Assembly: GCF_900166625.1 (NCBI RefSeq)
Contig: NZ_LT800499.1
Coordinates: 3,119,676-3,183,675, forward strand
Source of the DNA: Halobacillus massiliensis
GTDB lineage: Bacteria > Bacillota > Bacilli > Bacillales > Halobacillaceae
DNA: 64,000 nt
Direction of reading: 5' to 3'
The position numbers and the translations under genes were made by a program. A model generated the notes under the pieces. That model searched no databases. It had not been told where the DNA came from and worked only from the letters and a program-made list of their open reading frames with translations. This document shows, in pieces, positions 25,716 to 33,585 of the stretch; position 1 is the first letter of the stretch; each line of letters starts with the position of its first letter.

Positions 25716-25808
25716 TTACTCTTCATCACGATCCTGGAATTTCAAAATAACGATCACAAGCATACTGAAATTAATCATAAGTGACAAAGCTTCAAACACA
25801 TTCATCAT
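25716..25808 (-). CDS. Holin-like type I toxin peptide, 30 residues
   Basis: A 30-codon frame: MMNVFEALSLMINFSMLVIV, then ILKFQDRDEE. A single membrane segment after FEALSLMINF and a charged tail match the putative holin-like toxin (Hol-Tox) peptides of Firmicutes. RBS AAGGGGGA sits 6 bases before the ATG. The predicted mRNA leader carries TTCCAGGAT (plus 25841-25849, leader sequence ATCCTGGAA), complementary to the 3' end of the coding region (plus ATCCTGGAA at 25731-25739), a 5'-3' lock typical of type I toxin mRNAs. A paralogous gene lies at 27388. I found no convincing antisense RNA promoter here. Confidence 0.7.
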   Translation of the reverse strand: MMNVFEALSLMINFSMLVIVILKFQDRDEE

Positions 25809-25954
25809 ATGAAATCCCCCTTGTAACTTAGCTTTTCCAGTTCCAGGATTGTCCTATACAAAAAAATTATCACCTTCTGCAAGTTCAAGTAAGAATTTTT
25901 TCATACGGAATTATAGGGGCCCCCTGTTATTATGTAGAGCAAAAAAGTGACTGG

Positions 25955-26060
25955 ATAATCACTCGCTTTTTGCGGGGACCCGGCCTCAGGAAGCTCACCG
26001 TTTTCCCATGAAAAGCGATTCGCCTTACCTGGCCCGTCTCTGTATTCATGAAAACGGCAC
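25955..26060. repeat. Decayed copy of the palindromic repeat family
   Basis: CACTCGCTTTTTGCGGGGACCCGG, GGAAGCTCACCG and CCCATGAAAAGCGAT blocks match pieces of units A and B, and the right edge AACGGCAC (26053-26060) is one base off AACGGAAC. The left terminus is not recognisable. The gap 25809-25954 otherwise holds only the toxin leader and promoter. Confidence 0.6.
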
Positions 26061-26090
26061 CGTATCCTATAACCGGAGTAGAAAAAGGAA

Positions 26091-26127
26091 AACTCTCATC
26101 TGCCAATAAGCAGATGAGAGTTTTTTT
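26091..26127. terminator. Terminator of the 43-codon gene
   Basis: Perfect 13-bp stem AACTCTCATCTGC (26091-26103) / GCAGATGAGAGTT (26110-26122) with T-rich flanks on both strands. It lies directly after the minus-strand gene ending at 26126. Confidence 0.88.
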
Positions 26128-26257
26128 ATCGGTTTCTTTTACGAGCTTCTTCCGGTCCTTCAAGCTTTGTTGATCCTGGATAGCTCAAGTCTTGATCACG
26201 ATCAGACTCTACTCTCCCTGACTCTCTTAGCTTTTTTTCCTGTCTGTCTTTACCCAT
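26126..26257 (-). CDS. Small hydrophilic protein of 43 residues
   Basis: A 43-codon frame starting MGKDRQEKKLRESGRVESDR and ending EEARKRNR, preceded by GGGAGGG 9 bases before the ATG and followed at once by a strong terminator. It is highly charged, has no membrane segment or cysteine, and has the composition of small Bacillaceae proteins often linked to sporulation or stress. I do not recognise a named family. A frame in another register (25930-26163) overlaps its 3' end, but that one lies in repeat sequence and lacks an RBS. Confidence 0.7.
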   Translation of the reverse strand: MGKDRQEKKLRESGRVESDRDQDLSYPGSTKLEGPEEARKRNR

Positions 26258-26361
26258 AGCAATCGTCCCTCCCTTCTCCATTAGTATGAAGAAGGCATTA
26301 ACATTTATCCTATGTCAAATATAAAAAGTGTCTCAAATCAACATCTGCAAAAGAAAAATTT

Positions 26362-27048
26362 CTAATAAGAATTAGCATTTCCATTTGGAAGAATTTCTAT
26401 GTGAGCAAATCGTCCATTCAATGTTTTAAATCGTCTGCCTGTATTATACAAAACAGGGTACTGGAAAATTGGGCCATCATAAACAAATGTATGAAACTCT
26501 CCATTCTCCCCGCATGGATCAATTCCACTTGGAAGTGTGTCAACAAATGATTTCGAGAACAACTGGCCTGCTTTGTCTGCGGGAAGTTTTTCAGTATCAA
26601 CCGTTGTAATTACAGCTTTAAATCCTGCTTCGATAAATTTGCTGGCTGTCGTTTTCGTATCCAACTTCCATAATGGATAATATCCATTCATTCCCGTTTT
26701 CTTAAGCAAATCGTCTCTGTATGCTTTAATATCTTCTAAATATAAATCCGCATATGCAATCGTAAATATTCCCGAAGCCTTAAATCTTTTAAACTTTTGA
26801 TTCATGACCCTTTCATATGTAGAATTATCCGCCTGCTCTTCAATAACTGCCTCATTTAACGGAAGTCCGATCGATTGAGCCTGTTGGTAAATCATCTCTC
26901 TGTCCACCTCGTGAATGGGAAGCTTTCCTGTCCTGGAAGAGGTTGTAGAAAACAATCCTTTCACATGATATTGATTGTCTTGCATACATTTATAAAGAGC
27001 ATAAGCACTGTCCTTGCCGCCGCTCCAGGAAGAAATTAAAGGAATCAT
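26362..27048 (-). CDS. Dph6-like adenine nucleotide alpha-hydrolase (ATP pyrophosphatase) family protein
   Basis: 228 residues. The PP-loop SSWSGGKDSAYALYK lies at residues 6-20; later segments ADLYLEDIKAYRDDLLK and the C-terminal GENGEFHTFVYDGP match the Dph6 (diphthine-ammonia ligase) family. In eukaryotes and archaea the family amidates diphthamide on EF-2; bacteria lack diphthamide, so this member must act on another substrate, unknown. Monocistronic, lying between two holin-like toxin loci. Confidence 0.85.
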   Translation of the reverse strand: MIPLISSWSGGKDSAYALYKCMQDNQYHVKGLFSTTSSRTGKLPIHEVDREMIYQQAQSIGLPLNEAVIEEQADNSTYERVMNQKFKRFKASGIFTIAYADLYLEDIKAYRDDLLKKTGMNGYYPLWKLDTKTTASKFIEAGFKAVITTVDTEKLPADKAGQLFSKSFVDTLPSGIDPCGENGEFHTFVYDGPIFQYPVLYNTGRRFKTLNGRFAHIEILPNGNANSY

Positions 27049-27291
27049 TTTACAGCCACCTTTTAAAAAGTTATCGTTTAACCTGTCTCTAAAAAGGTTA
27101 TAAGTAATAATAGCTTTAAATATGAGATACTCAACTATAAAATATTTTGTCTGGTAAAAATTTGAGGAAATGAGAAATACCTTGTCGAATTAGTTCGGTC
27201 GTAACCTTGGAAGTTGTGAGTAAATAGTCTAAATTGACTGTTTATAGGTCAAAACAGATCAATATATTTTCAGAAGTAGGTCGGCGGCTAC

Positions 27292-27320
27292 TTGATATCA
27301 TGTTGTATTAAAGATATAAT
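27292..27320 (+). promoter_or_regulatory. Promoter of the antisense (antitoxin) RNA
   Basis: TTGATA (27292-27297), 17-base spacer, TATAAT (27315-27320): a near-consensus sigma-A promoter on the plus strand, facing the 3' end of the toxin gene at 27388. No plus-strand protein gene follows before the terminator at 27623. Confidence 0.78.
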
Positions 27321-27329
27321 TATTAATGT

Positions 27330-27359
27330 AAAAAAAACCAAGGTGCCCCAACACCTTGG
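27330..27359 (-). terminator. Terminator of the toxin mRNA
   Basis: Stem CCAAGGTG (27338-27345) / CACCTTGG (27352-27359), followed on the minus strand by seven T and then TACATTAAT. Confidence 0.82.
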
Positions 27360-27366
27360 ATTTAAA

Positions 27367-27505
27367 ATCAGAATGAGGCTGAGTATTTTATTGTTTATTG
27401 TGTATTAAAACCGCTATCAGCATCCCAAAGCTTAACATTACGCTTATTGCTTCAAACGGACTCACGGGCCATCACCTCCCTGCAAGAGGTTTTACTCATT
27501 CTGAT
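27367..27505. repeat. Inverted repeat bracketing the toxin gene (mRNA 5'-3' pairing)
   Basis: ATCAGAATGAG (27367-27377) and CTCATTCTGAT (27495-27505), 11 of 11 complementary, one in the toxin 3' UTR and one in the 5' leader. Long-range pairing of mRNA ends is a known translation lock in type I toxin messages. Confidence 0.8.
27388..27465 (-). CDS. Holin-like type I toxin peptide, 25 residues (GTG start)
   Basis: A 25-codon frame starting at GTG 27465: MSPFEAISVMLSFGMLIAVL, then IHNKQ. FEAISVMLSFGMLI gives one membrane helix and matches the Hol-Tox pattern and the peptide at 25716. RBS GGGAGG is 9 bases from the GTG. The mRNA leader ATCAGAATGAG (plus 27495-27505 as CTCATTCTGAT) is perfectly complementary to the 3' UTR (plus ATCAGAATGAG, 27367-27377), an 11-bp 5'-3' pairing that would hold the RBS in an inactive fold. 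An extended -10 promoter TGGTATACT lies near 27522-27530. An antisense RNA covers the gene. Confidence 0.72.
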   Translation of the reverse strand: MSPFEAISVMLSFGMLIAVLIHNKQ

Positions 27506-27622
27506 ACAGGTCCTGCGTTTTGAGTATACCATAAGTTCATTATAGTATGTACAATTTTTTCCATTTTTCTGAAAATTGATCGTAAAGTATTGGTCTATTA
27601 TTACTAAGCGCAGGATAATGCT

Positions 27623-27645
27623 GACGGCTGAGCCGTCTTTTTTTG
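27623..27645 (+). terminator. Terminator of the antisense RNA
   Basis: Stem GACGGC (27623-27628) / GCCGTC (27632-27637), loop TGA, followed by seven T and GTGTTTTC. No plus-strand gene lies upstream, so it most likely ends the antitoxin RNA. Confidence 0.75.
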
Positions 27646-27849
27646 TGTTTTCTTTTCATTTTCTCTTATAAATCTACAAATTCCCTTAACTGATCGCTCA
27701 AATAATCGGTTTACTTCTTTTTATATAGCAGCCTGCAAGACATCGGGTTTTATTTCCAGATTGTGAAGTTTTCCATTTTTACATTTACAAACGGTAAGGA
27801 TTCAGCTAGGATATCATTAAAGCATTATAAAAACTGCATAAGGAAGAAT

Positions 27850-28026
27850 TAGCACTAGGGGAGCTGCCATAGCGCGGCTGAGAAGAGGATGACTCTGACC
27901 CTTTGTACCCGATCTGGATAATACCAGCGTGGGGAAGTGCAGTCAGCCGAATCACCTTTTTAAGGTATTTGAAACTTCTTTTCAGATGAGATGACTGCAT
28001 TCCCATAGGGATGCAGTTTTTTTGTG
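27850..28026 (+). promoter_or_regulatory. TPP (THI-box) riboswitch with terminator/antiterminator platform
   Basis: The aptamer spans 27850-27942: P1 GCACT (27852-27856) / AGTGC (27936-27940), then ACTAGGGGAGC, GCTGAGA near 27877, GACCCTTTG and CCCGATCTGGATAATACCAG, all thi-box blocks. The terminator stem is ACTGCAT...CCC (27994-28004) / GGG ATGCAGT (28008-28017) plus a T run. TGCAGTCA (27938-27945), overlapping the P1 3' strand, is perfectly complementary to TGACTGCA (27992-27999), giving the alternative antiterminator. TPP binding should stop transcription of ykoFEDC. Confidence 0.96.
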
Positions 28027-28051
28027 CTTATCATTAAAGGAGGTTTTTATT

Positions 28052-28651
28052 ATGAACGACCATTGTGGAGGTTTACGTATTGCCGGATGTTCCTTTTCGG
28101 TCCATCCGATGGCAGACCAGTTTGTGGAGTACATTGTGGAAAGTTTAGAGAAGGTCGATACGACTAAGGTATGGTTGAAGACAGATGAGGTGACAACTAC
28201 AATTAGAGGTCGAATCGAGCATGTTTTTGACGTGGCCAAAGCCATCCTGCTGACAGTTGCCCAAACTGGCATACATGCCGCTTTCCAGGGTACGTTTTCC
28301 ATAGGCTGTCCCGGTGATTCATCTGGTGATGTCTATATGGCTGAAACGGCTGACCGAATAAACGCCCCTTCTGTCCAATCGATCCAACAAAACATTGCGG
28401 CAAAATTTTCTCTCTATCCAATGGGAGGTGGCTCCTATATGGAGACAATCTACCGAGAAATTGAGAGAATGAAAACGAGAGGCGTTGCCGTATCATCGGC
28501 TCATTATTCTACACGTCTTGACGGGGATACGCATGCAATCTTTACCGGGCTTGAGGATGTATTCCGAGAAACTGAAAAAAGCGGGTCTTCTCACACCGTG
28601 ATGACCGTAACAATTTCAGCAAACAGTCCCTCTTCAAAGGAGGAGCACTAA
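28052..28651 (+). CDS. ykoF: YkoF-family thiamine/HMP-binding protein
   Basis: 199 residues from the ATG at 28052 (RBS AAAGGAGG). Two repeated beta-alpha-beta domains: GLRIAGCSFSVHPMADQFVEY at the start and a second repeat from about residue 115 (AAKFSLYPMGGGSYMETIYREIE). YkoF of B. subtilis is a 200-residue cytosolic protein that binds thiamine and hydroxymethylpyrimidine (HMP). First gene behind the TPP riboswitch; ykoE follows directly. Confidence 0.93.
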   Translation: MNDHCGGLRIAGCSFSVHPMADQFVEYIVESLEKVDTTKVWLKTDEVTTTIRGRIEHVFDVAKAILLTVAQTGIHAAFQGTFSIGCPGDSSGDVYMAETADRINAPSVQSIQQNIAAKFSLYPMGGGSYMETIYREIERMKTRGVAVSSAHYSTRLDGDTHAIFTGLEDVFRETEKSGSSHTVMTVTISANSPSSKEEH

Positions 28652-29230
28652 ATGAAAAACTGGAAGCTGAAGGAAATCGTTGTTCTTTCTGTACTTGCTG
28701 TTGTCTTTGGTGTTGTGTACTTAGCTTTCATGCCCATTGGACAAATTCTTGTCGGTTTTTTCGGTCCGATTGGATATGATTTAATCTTTGGAATCTGGTT
28801 TATTGTCTCTATTATTGCGGCTTATATTTTAAGAAGACCGGGTGCTGCCTTTTTATCTGAAACGGTAGCAGCTACAGTGGAGGTTCTTCTTGGGAACGCT
28901 CTCGGACCCCTTCTTATTCTTACAGGTATGATTCAAGGGGCAGGAGCTGAAGCGGCTTTTGCCATCACCCGTTATAGAAAGTACAACCTTATAGTTCTTA
29001 TGCTTGCCGGAGTACTTGCTGCCATTTTCAGCTTTGTCTGGGGATACTTTCGCTCTGGCTACGCTGCGCTCGATCCATCTTACGTAACCGCCATGTTAGC
29101 AGTACGCATGATCAGCGGGGCGATAATTGCCGGTATATTTGGAAAAGTCTTAAGTGATTCTTTAGCTAAAACTGGGGTGCTCTCAAGCTTCCCGCTTGGA
29201 AAAGAATTAAGGAGGAAAAAAGCGGCATGA
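28652..29230 (+). CDS. ykoE: YkoE, substrate-binding (S) component of an HMP/thiamine ECF transporter
   Basis: 192 residues with five or six hydrophobic segments and the start MKNWKLKEIVVLSVLAVVFG. The central segment GPLLILTGMIQGAGAEAAFA is characteristic of YkoE. As the S component it would capture HMP or thiamine precursors at the membrane and work with YkoD (ATPase) and YkoC (T). It starts 1 base after the ykoF stop and overlaps ykoD by 4 bases. Confidence 0.93.
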   Translation: MKNWKLKEIVVLSVLAVVFGVVYLAFMPIGQILVGFFGPIGYDLIFGIWFIVSIIAAYILRRPGAAFLSETVAATVEVLLGNALGPLLILTGMIQGAGAEAAFAITRYRKYNLIVLMLAGVLAAIFSFVWGYFRSGYAALDPSYVTAMLAVRMISGAIIAGIFGKVLSDSLAKTGVLSSFPLGKELRRKKAA

Positions 29231-30849
29231 AGCCAATAATAGAAGCTCAGAATCTTACCCTTCATTATGAAGAAACTGAAAAGCCTGTGTTTAAAGATTT
29301 AAGCTTGAAAATTTTCAAAGGTGAAACCTTGCTTATTCTCGGGCCAAGCGGTTCTGGGAAAAGTTCCCTTATCCAATGCTTAAACGGCCTCTATCCTGAA
29401 GAACTAGATGGAACGATGGAAGGGACAGTAAAAATTTTCCACAAGTTCACCACGGAATACACTTCAGGAGAATTAAGCCGCTATGTCGGTATCGTTTTTC
29501 AAGATCCTGAAACCCAATTCTGCATGCTGACCGTTGAGGATGAGATGGCATTTGGACTGGAGAACCTTCAAGTACCACAGGAACAGATGGAATCCATTAT
29601 CGAAACCTATCTAGACTTAGTCGGCCTTCTCGCTTTTAAACAAGCAAATATTACTGAACTTTCTGGAGGACAGAAACAAAAGCTGGCACTGGCCTGTGTC
29701 CTTGCAATGAAACCGTCTGTCCTTATCCTAGATGAGCCAACAGCAAATTTGGATCCGACAGCTACAACTGACTTTGTTAATGTACTCACTCGTATCCAGG
29801 AGAAGCTGGGTATTACCCTCGTTGTTATTGAGCATCAGCTGGATGAATGGATCCACATCATTCACAGAGTATATGTGATGCAAAAGGACGGACAGACTTT
29901 GTATGAAGGCCCTCTTAATGAGGGCGTATTGCTTCATTCCAGTCAGTGGCAGTCAGAAGGGATTTGGATGCCGTACGCCACTCGTTTGGCTTTAAAGAAA
30001 GATATTCTTCCCCTGCCGTTAACCTTAGAAGAGCTGGCTCCCAGGCTTAATGAAAAACAAAACAGAATTGAACACACTTATAAAAAAGGCTCGCTCCTTA
30101 TGGAAGCGAATGAAATTCAATGGAAGGATGTCATTACGGAATTAGACTTTCAAATCGGTAAAGGTGAATTCATTGCGATCTTAGGAGCTAATGGAAGTGG
30201 AAAAACCTCACTCTCTCGTTTATTGGCTAATATTACAGTACCAGACCATGGAGAAGTGAAGCTTTTAAACAAAAAGCTTAAAAGCTGGAATGAAGCGGAT
30301 TTACGCGAGCATATAGGATATGTGTTTCAAAACCCTGAACATCAATTTATAACGGATAGTGTATATGACGAAGTAGCCTTTAGTTTAAGGCTGGATGGTA
30401 AATCCGAACAAGAAATAGATGAGATTGTGTTAAATACATTAAAAGAATGTTTGCTGGACGGCCTTCAGCACCGCCATCCTTTTACATTAAGCCAGGGACA
30501 AAAGCGCCGTTTAAGTGTTGCCGTTATGATTGTTAAACAGCAATCTATCCTAATTTTGGATGAGCCTACATTCGGCCAGGATGCTGCTTCGACCGAAACA
30601 CTTATGACCTGCCTTTCGGAAAAGTTTAAACAGGGAACGACAATTGTGATGATTACCCACGATATGGAGCTTGTCGATCAGTATGCCACTAGAGCGGTTG
30701 TTATGGGGAATGGCAGAATTGTCTTCGATGAAAGTCCACAGGAGCTTTGGAAGCGGCAACACCTTAAGGATTATCATCTTGACCTTCCTCCCCGTGTAAA
30801 ATTAAACCAATTTATAAAGCAAGGGGACTTTCGTTATGTATCTTCATAA
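29227..30849 (+). CDS. ykoD: YkoD, double ATPase of the ECF thiamine-precursor transporter
   Basis: 540 residues holding two ABC ATPase domains. First: Walker A GPSGSGKSS near 38-46, signature ELSGGQKQKLA near 142-152, Walker B VLILDEP. Second: Walker A GANGSGKTS near 320-328, signature TLSQGQKRRLS, Walker B ILILDEP and the H-loop MITHD. A fused A1-A2 ATPase drives the ECF transporter. It overlaps ykoE by 4 bases and ykoC by 14 bases. Confidence 0.95.
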   Translation: MKPIIEAQNLTLHYEETEKPVFKDLSLKIFKGETLLILGPSGSGKSSLIQCLNGLYPEELDGTMEGTVKIFHKFTTEYTSGELSRYVGIVFQDPETQFCMLTVEDEMAFGLENLQVPQEQMESIIETYLDLVGLLAFKQANITELSGGQKQKLALACVLAMKPSVLILDEPTANLDPTATTDFVNVLTRIQEKLGITLVVIEHQLDEWIHIIHRVYVMQKDGQTLYEGPLNEGVLLHSSQWQSEGIWMPYATRLALKKDILPLPLTLEELAPRLNEKQNRIEHTYKKGSLLMEANEIQWKDVITELDFQIGKGEFIAILGANGSGKTSLSRLLANITVPDHGEVKLLNKKLKSWNEADLREHIGYVFQNPEHQFITDSVYDEVAFSLRLDGKSEQEIDEIVLNTLKECLLDGLQHRHPFTLSQGQKRRLSVAVMIVKQQSILILDEPTFGQDAASTETLMTCLSEKFKQGTTIVMITHDMELVDQYATRAVVMGNGRIVFDESPQELWKRQHLKDYHLDLPPRVKLNQFIKQGDFRYVSS

Positions 30850-31615
30850 TATGAATCCCACCGTTAAAGCCTTAACTATTGTGGGTCTCGTCATCTTTTT
30901 AGCCTTACTGTTTGACCCGATTACTCCCTTATTGTATTTGCTATGGACACTGTCTATCACTTTATTGTTAGGCTCTTTTAAAAAGAAATACTACTTTTTT
31001 TACTTTATACCATTCCTTATATTTGCCCTAGGCACACTTTGGACGACTCTTATCTTTGCTGACGTTCCCCATCCGCCTAATGAACAATTAACTGTTTTTG
31101 GGTTCAATTTCCCTAAAGAAGACGTTACTATTGCGCTTTCTTTATCTTTAAGAATTCTGGCTTTTGCTGCTTTATCTCTACTTTTTATCTTTACCACAAA
31201 TATGATAGATTTTATTTTAAGTTTAATTCAGCAGTTGAAGCTGCCTCCTAAACTTGCTTATGGAATTTTAGCAGGCTATCGTTTCCTTCCTATGATGAAG
31301 AGCGAATTTCAGCAGATAAAAACGGCTCATCGGATAAGAGGTATGAATCAAGCTTCTACTTTTAAAGAGAAGCTTGCCCAGTATAAGCGATTCATTATTC
31401 CACTGTTAGCAGGTGCCATCCGAAAAGCCGAACGAACTGCTGTAGCCATGGAATCCAAAGGGTTTACCGGCAGCCGTGACAGAACTTACTATAGAGAATT
31501 TAAAATCAGCAAGGCTGATTGGATCTTTCCGATCGTGATGTTTAGTGTTCTCGGCTTTCTCGTATTTATAGCTGCACAGTTTGGATATTTCTCCTGGTAC
31601 AGCGGACAGCTTTAG
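30836..31615 (+). CDS. ykoC: YkoC, transmembrane (T) component of the ECF transporter
   Basis: 259 residues, CbiQ/BioN-like. About five hydrophobic segments plus the cytoplasmic coupling helices seen as AYGILAGYRFLPMMKSEF, AHRIRGM and ERTAVAMESKGF, where Ala-Arg-Gly-type motifs contact the ATPases. It closes the ykoFEDC operon. The start region overlaps ykoD by 14 bases. Confidence 0.93.
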   Translation: MYLHNMNPTVKALTIVGLVIFLALLFDPITPLLYLLWTLSITLLLGSFKKKYYFFYFIPFLIFALGTLWTTLIFADVPHPPNEQLTVFGFNFPKEDVTIALSLSLRILAFAALSLLFIFTTNMIDFILSLIQQLKLPPKLAYGILAGYRFLPMMKSEFQQIKTAHRIRGMNQASTFKEKLAQYKRFIIPLLAGAIRKAERTAVAMESKGFTGSRDRTYYREFKISKADWIFPIVMFSVLGFLVFIAAQFGYFSWYSGQL

Positions 31616-31616
31616 T

Positions 31617-31641
31617 GAAGAGGAGACTCTCTCTCCTCTTC
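31617..31641. terminator. Hairpin between convergent ykoC and the flavoprotein gene
   Basis: Perfect 10-bp stem GAAGAGGAGA (31617-31626) / TCTCCTCTTC (31632-31641) with a 5-base loop. Only weak T tracts follow, but it lies between two stop codons. Confidence 0.65.
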
Positions 31642-32540
31642 TACTTTAATTGAAATAGACTTTTGTGGATATGAATGGCCGCCTGTGCTCCTTCTCCCAT
31701 TGCGACTGTGACAAGCTCCGAATGGGCAGTTATATCCCCCGCAGCCCACAGATTATTTACCGAGGTCATTTTTGTATGGGGATCTGTTTTTAAATGATTA
31801 TTTTTGAATGTTTTTGCCCCTAATGTCTTAGCTAATTCCGAATGTACTGTATTACCGCCAAAAGCTGCGAACGCTTTCTCCCCTTCAATTAACCCGCCAT
31901 CTGTTAACAAGACGCCGTGAAAAATACCTTCTTCCTGGATGATCTGCCTGATCCTCTTCTTTTCAACTGGTATGGCTGCCTTCTTTAATTTTTTCTTGAT
32001 CTTCCCAGAAATTCTTTGACCATTATTATTAATGTAAGTAATATCCGAACTCCAATAAAGCAGGGCTAATGCCATATTTGCTCCCTTATCTCCAGATCCC
32101 ATCACGATCGTCTTTTTATCTTTTACTTCGTAACCATCACAATCTGGGCAAATGTATACAGAAAGACCGAGACAGGGTTCAAGCCCAGGGAATGGCGGAA
32201 TATTATCTTTTATTCCAGTCGCCAGAAGCAATGTTCTTCCAGCGAAACTCCCTCCAAACTGAGTATGAACTATAAATTCTTTTTTATCCTTATGTACATG
32301 TGTCACTTTCTCTTCTAGAAAAGAAATGCCATAAACTTCTGCTTGTTTGCGACCTGCTTCTCTTAAAAACATACCGCTTACTCCTTTTTCAAACCCCAGA
32401 ATATTATTATACTCGCGGCAGCGGTTTGATCGTCCATTATTAGAGTCAATAACAAGTACCTTTCTCTTATAGCGTCCGAGAAGAATAGAAGCCTGAAGCC
32501 CTGCAATTCCTCCGCCAATAATGATGCAATCATAAGTCAT
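31641..32540 (-). CDS. Thioredoxin reductase-like FAD/NAD(P)H oxidoreductase
   Basis: 299 residues. FAD-binding GGGIAGLQ at 9-16, NAD(P)-binding GSGDKGANMA near 148-157, a redox-active CPDC at 131-134 and the C-terminal FAD motif AAGDIT. TrxB enzymes have CATC or similar at this point; CPDC followed by DGYE is seen in bacterial TrxB-like flavoproteins acting on other thiol or disulfide partners. The second domain is more degraded than in TrxB (GxGxxA not canonical). No thioredoxin gene is nearby. The partner cannot be predicted. Confidence 0.85.
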   Translation of the reverse strand: MTYDCIIIGGGIAGLQASILLGRYKRKVLVIDSNNGRSNRCREYNNILGFEKGVSGMFLREAGRKQAEVYGISFLEEKVTHVHKDKKEFIVHTQFGGSFAGRTLLLATGIKDNIPPFPGLEPCLGLSVYICPDCDGYEVKDKKTIVMGSGDKGANMALALLYWSSDITYINNNGQRISGKIKKKLKKAAIPVEKKRIRQIIQEEGIFHGVLLTDGGLIEGEKAFAAFGGNTVHSELAKTLGAKTFKNNHLKTDPHTKMTSVNNLWAAGDITAHSELVTVAMGEGAQAAIHIHKSLFQLK

Positions 32541-32678
32541 AAATAAACACTCCCATATCTCTTTCTTTTACTTTCCCTCTTTCCCATAAAATTCATACAG
32601 AATGACTAATTTTGACTTATTTTGTCGCATGACAATATTCCTATTAAAATAGATTTGATTCTTTATTAATGGTAAAAT

Positions 32679-32691
32679 ATGTATCATACAT
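32679..32691. promoter_or_regulatory. Palindrome ATGTAT-C-ATACAT upstream of the response regulator
   Basis: A perfect 13-base palindrome 72 bases before the regulator's start codon. It could be an autoregulatory site of this LuxR/NarL-type protein. The assignment is inference from position only. Confidence 0.35.
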
Positions 32692-32762
32692 AAAGATTAG
32701 GATAGGTTTTATTAATTAATTGTCAGGAGTGGTTAAATTACTAATAGGAGGTTAATATGTAA

Positions 32763-33395
32763 ATGATTCGGGTTATGGTAGTTGACGATCATACTGTACT
32801 AAGGGACGGAATATCACATGTAATTAATTTAGACAGCAATATGAAAGTTGTAGAGTCTGCCAGTACTATTGAAGAAGCTATTAAGAAAACCGAAGCCAGT
32901 CTTCCTGATGTAATCCTTGCAGACATTCATCTTCAAGATGAAAGCGGGCTTGACCTTACTGTTTTTTTAAAAAAGAAATTTCCACATATTAAAATCCTGA
33001 TTCTTACTGTAGAAGATAATGAGCATTACCTTAAGCAGGCATTGGATGCAGGGGCTGAAGGTTATTTACTAAAAGACACTTCAAGCGATGAACTTATCTA
33101 CGGCATTCAAAATATTTATAAAGGAAACTGTGTGATTCCCCCATCTATGACCAAAGAATTTCTTCACAGCAGATATCACCCGGGAAGATCTTCTCAAGAG
33201 ATACTGACACCAAGGGAAAAAGAAGTATTAAGAGAGCTCGCCAAAGGCTTTACGAATAAAGAAATCGGCCGAATGCTTTATATAAGTGACAAAACTGTTA
33301 AAATTCACATAAGCAATATATATAAGAAACTTAAAGTCAGCAGCCGATCACAGGCAATCGTATATGCTGTTCAAAAAAATTGGATCATCGCTTAA
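32763..33395 (+). CDS. Orphan NarL/FixJ-family response regulator
   Basis: 210 residues. Receiver domain about 1-120 with Asp8/Asp9, phospho-acceptor Asp54 (ILADIH), Thr near 82 and Lys near 104 (YLLKD); a LuxR-type HTH near 146-206 (LTPREKEVLRELAKGFTNKEIG). It binds DNA when phosphorylated. No sensor kinase lies next to it, so the kinase is elsewhere or the domain is used without one. RBS AGGAGG and a downstream terminator mark a single-gene unit. It precedes the biofilm-like cluster, so it may control it. Confidence 0.9.
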   Translation: MIRVMVVDDHTVLRDGISHVINLDSNMKVVESASTIEEAIKKTEASLPDVILADIHLQDESGLDLTVFLKKKFPHIKILILTVEDNEHYLKQALDAGAEGYLLKDTSSDELIYGIQNIYKGNCVIPPSMTKEFLHSRYHPGRSSQEILTPREKEVLRELAKGFTNKEIGRMLYISDKTVKIHISNIYKKLKVSSRSQAIVYAVQKNWIIA

Positions 33396-33425
33396 CAAAA
33401 AAACCCTCTAATTTAGAGGGTTTTT
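33395..33425 (+). terminator. Terminator of the response regulator gene
   Basis: Stem CCCTCTA (33402-33408) / TAGAGGG (33412-33418) flanked by A and T runs, giving a U-rich end. Confidence 0.88.
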
Positions 33426-33585
33426 TTAGTTTGCAATTTAGAAGGTCCTATATCGTATAGGCCACATGGAGTAACTCATTCTCATTCTTTTTTCTTGTCA
33501 CTTTACTCCTCATGGCTAATACAAAATCTTTCATTTTTTAACGATAATTGACATAGACACTTCCGCTAGAGAAAGGAGATATTCA

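Larger units (their letters stand above)
27327..27644 (+). ncRNA. Predicted antisense RNA antitoxin
   Basis: A transcript from the promoter at 27292-27320 would start near 27327, run antisense through the toxin terminator, the whole toxin frame (27388-27465) and its RBS and leader, and end at the terminator GACGGC (27623-27628) / GCCGTC (27632-27637) plus T7. It has no coding capacity. This is the txpA/RatA or bsrG/SR4 layout: an RNA starting beyond the toxin 3' end and overlapping the mRNA. A shorter end at the small hairpin 27474-27493 (CCTC/GAGG, TTTT) is possible. Confidence 0.65.
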
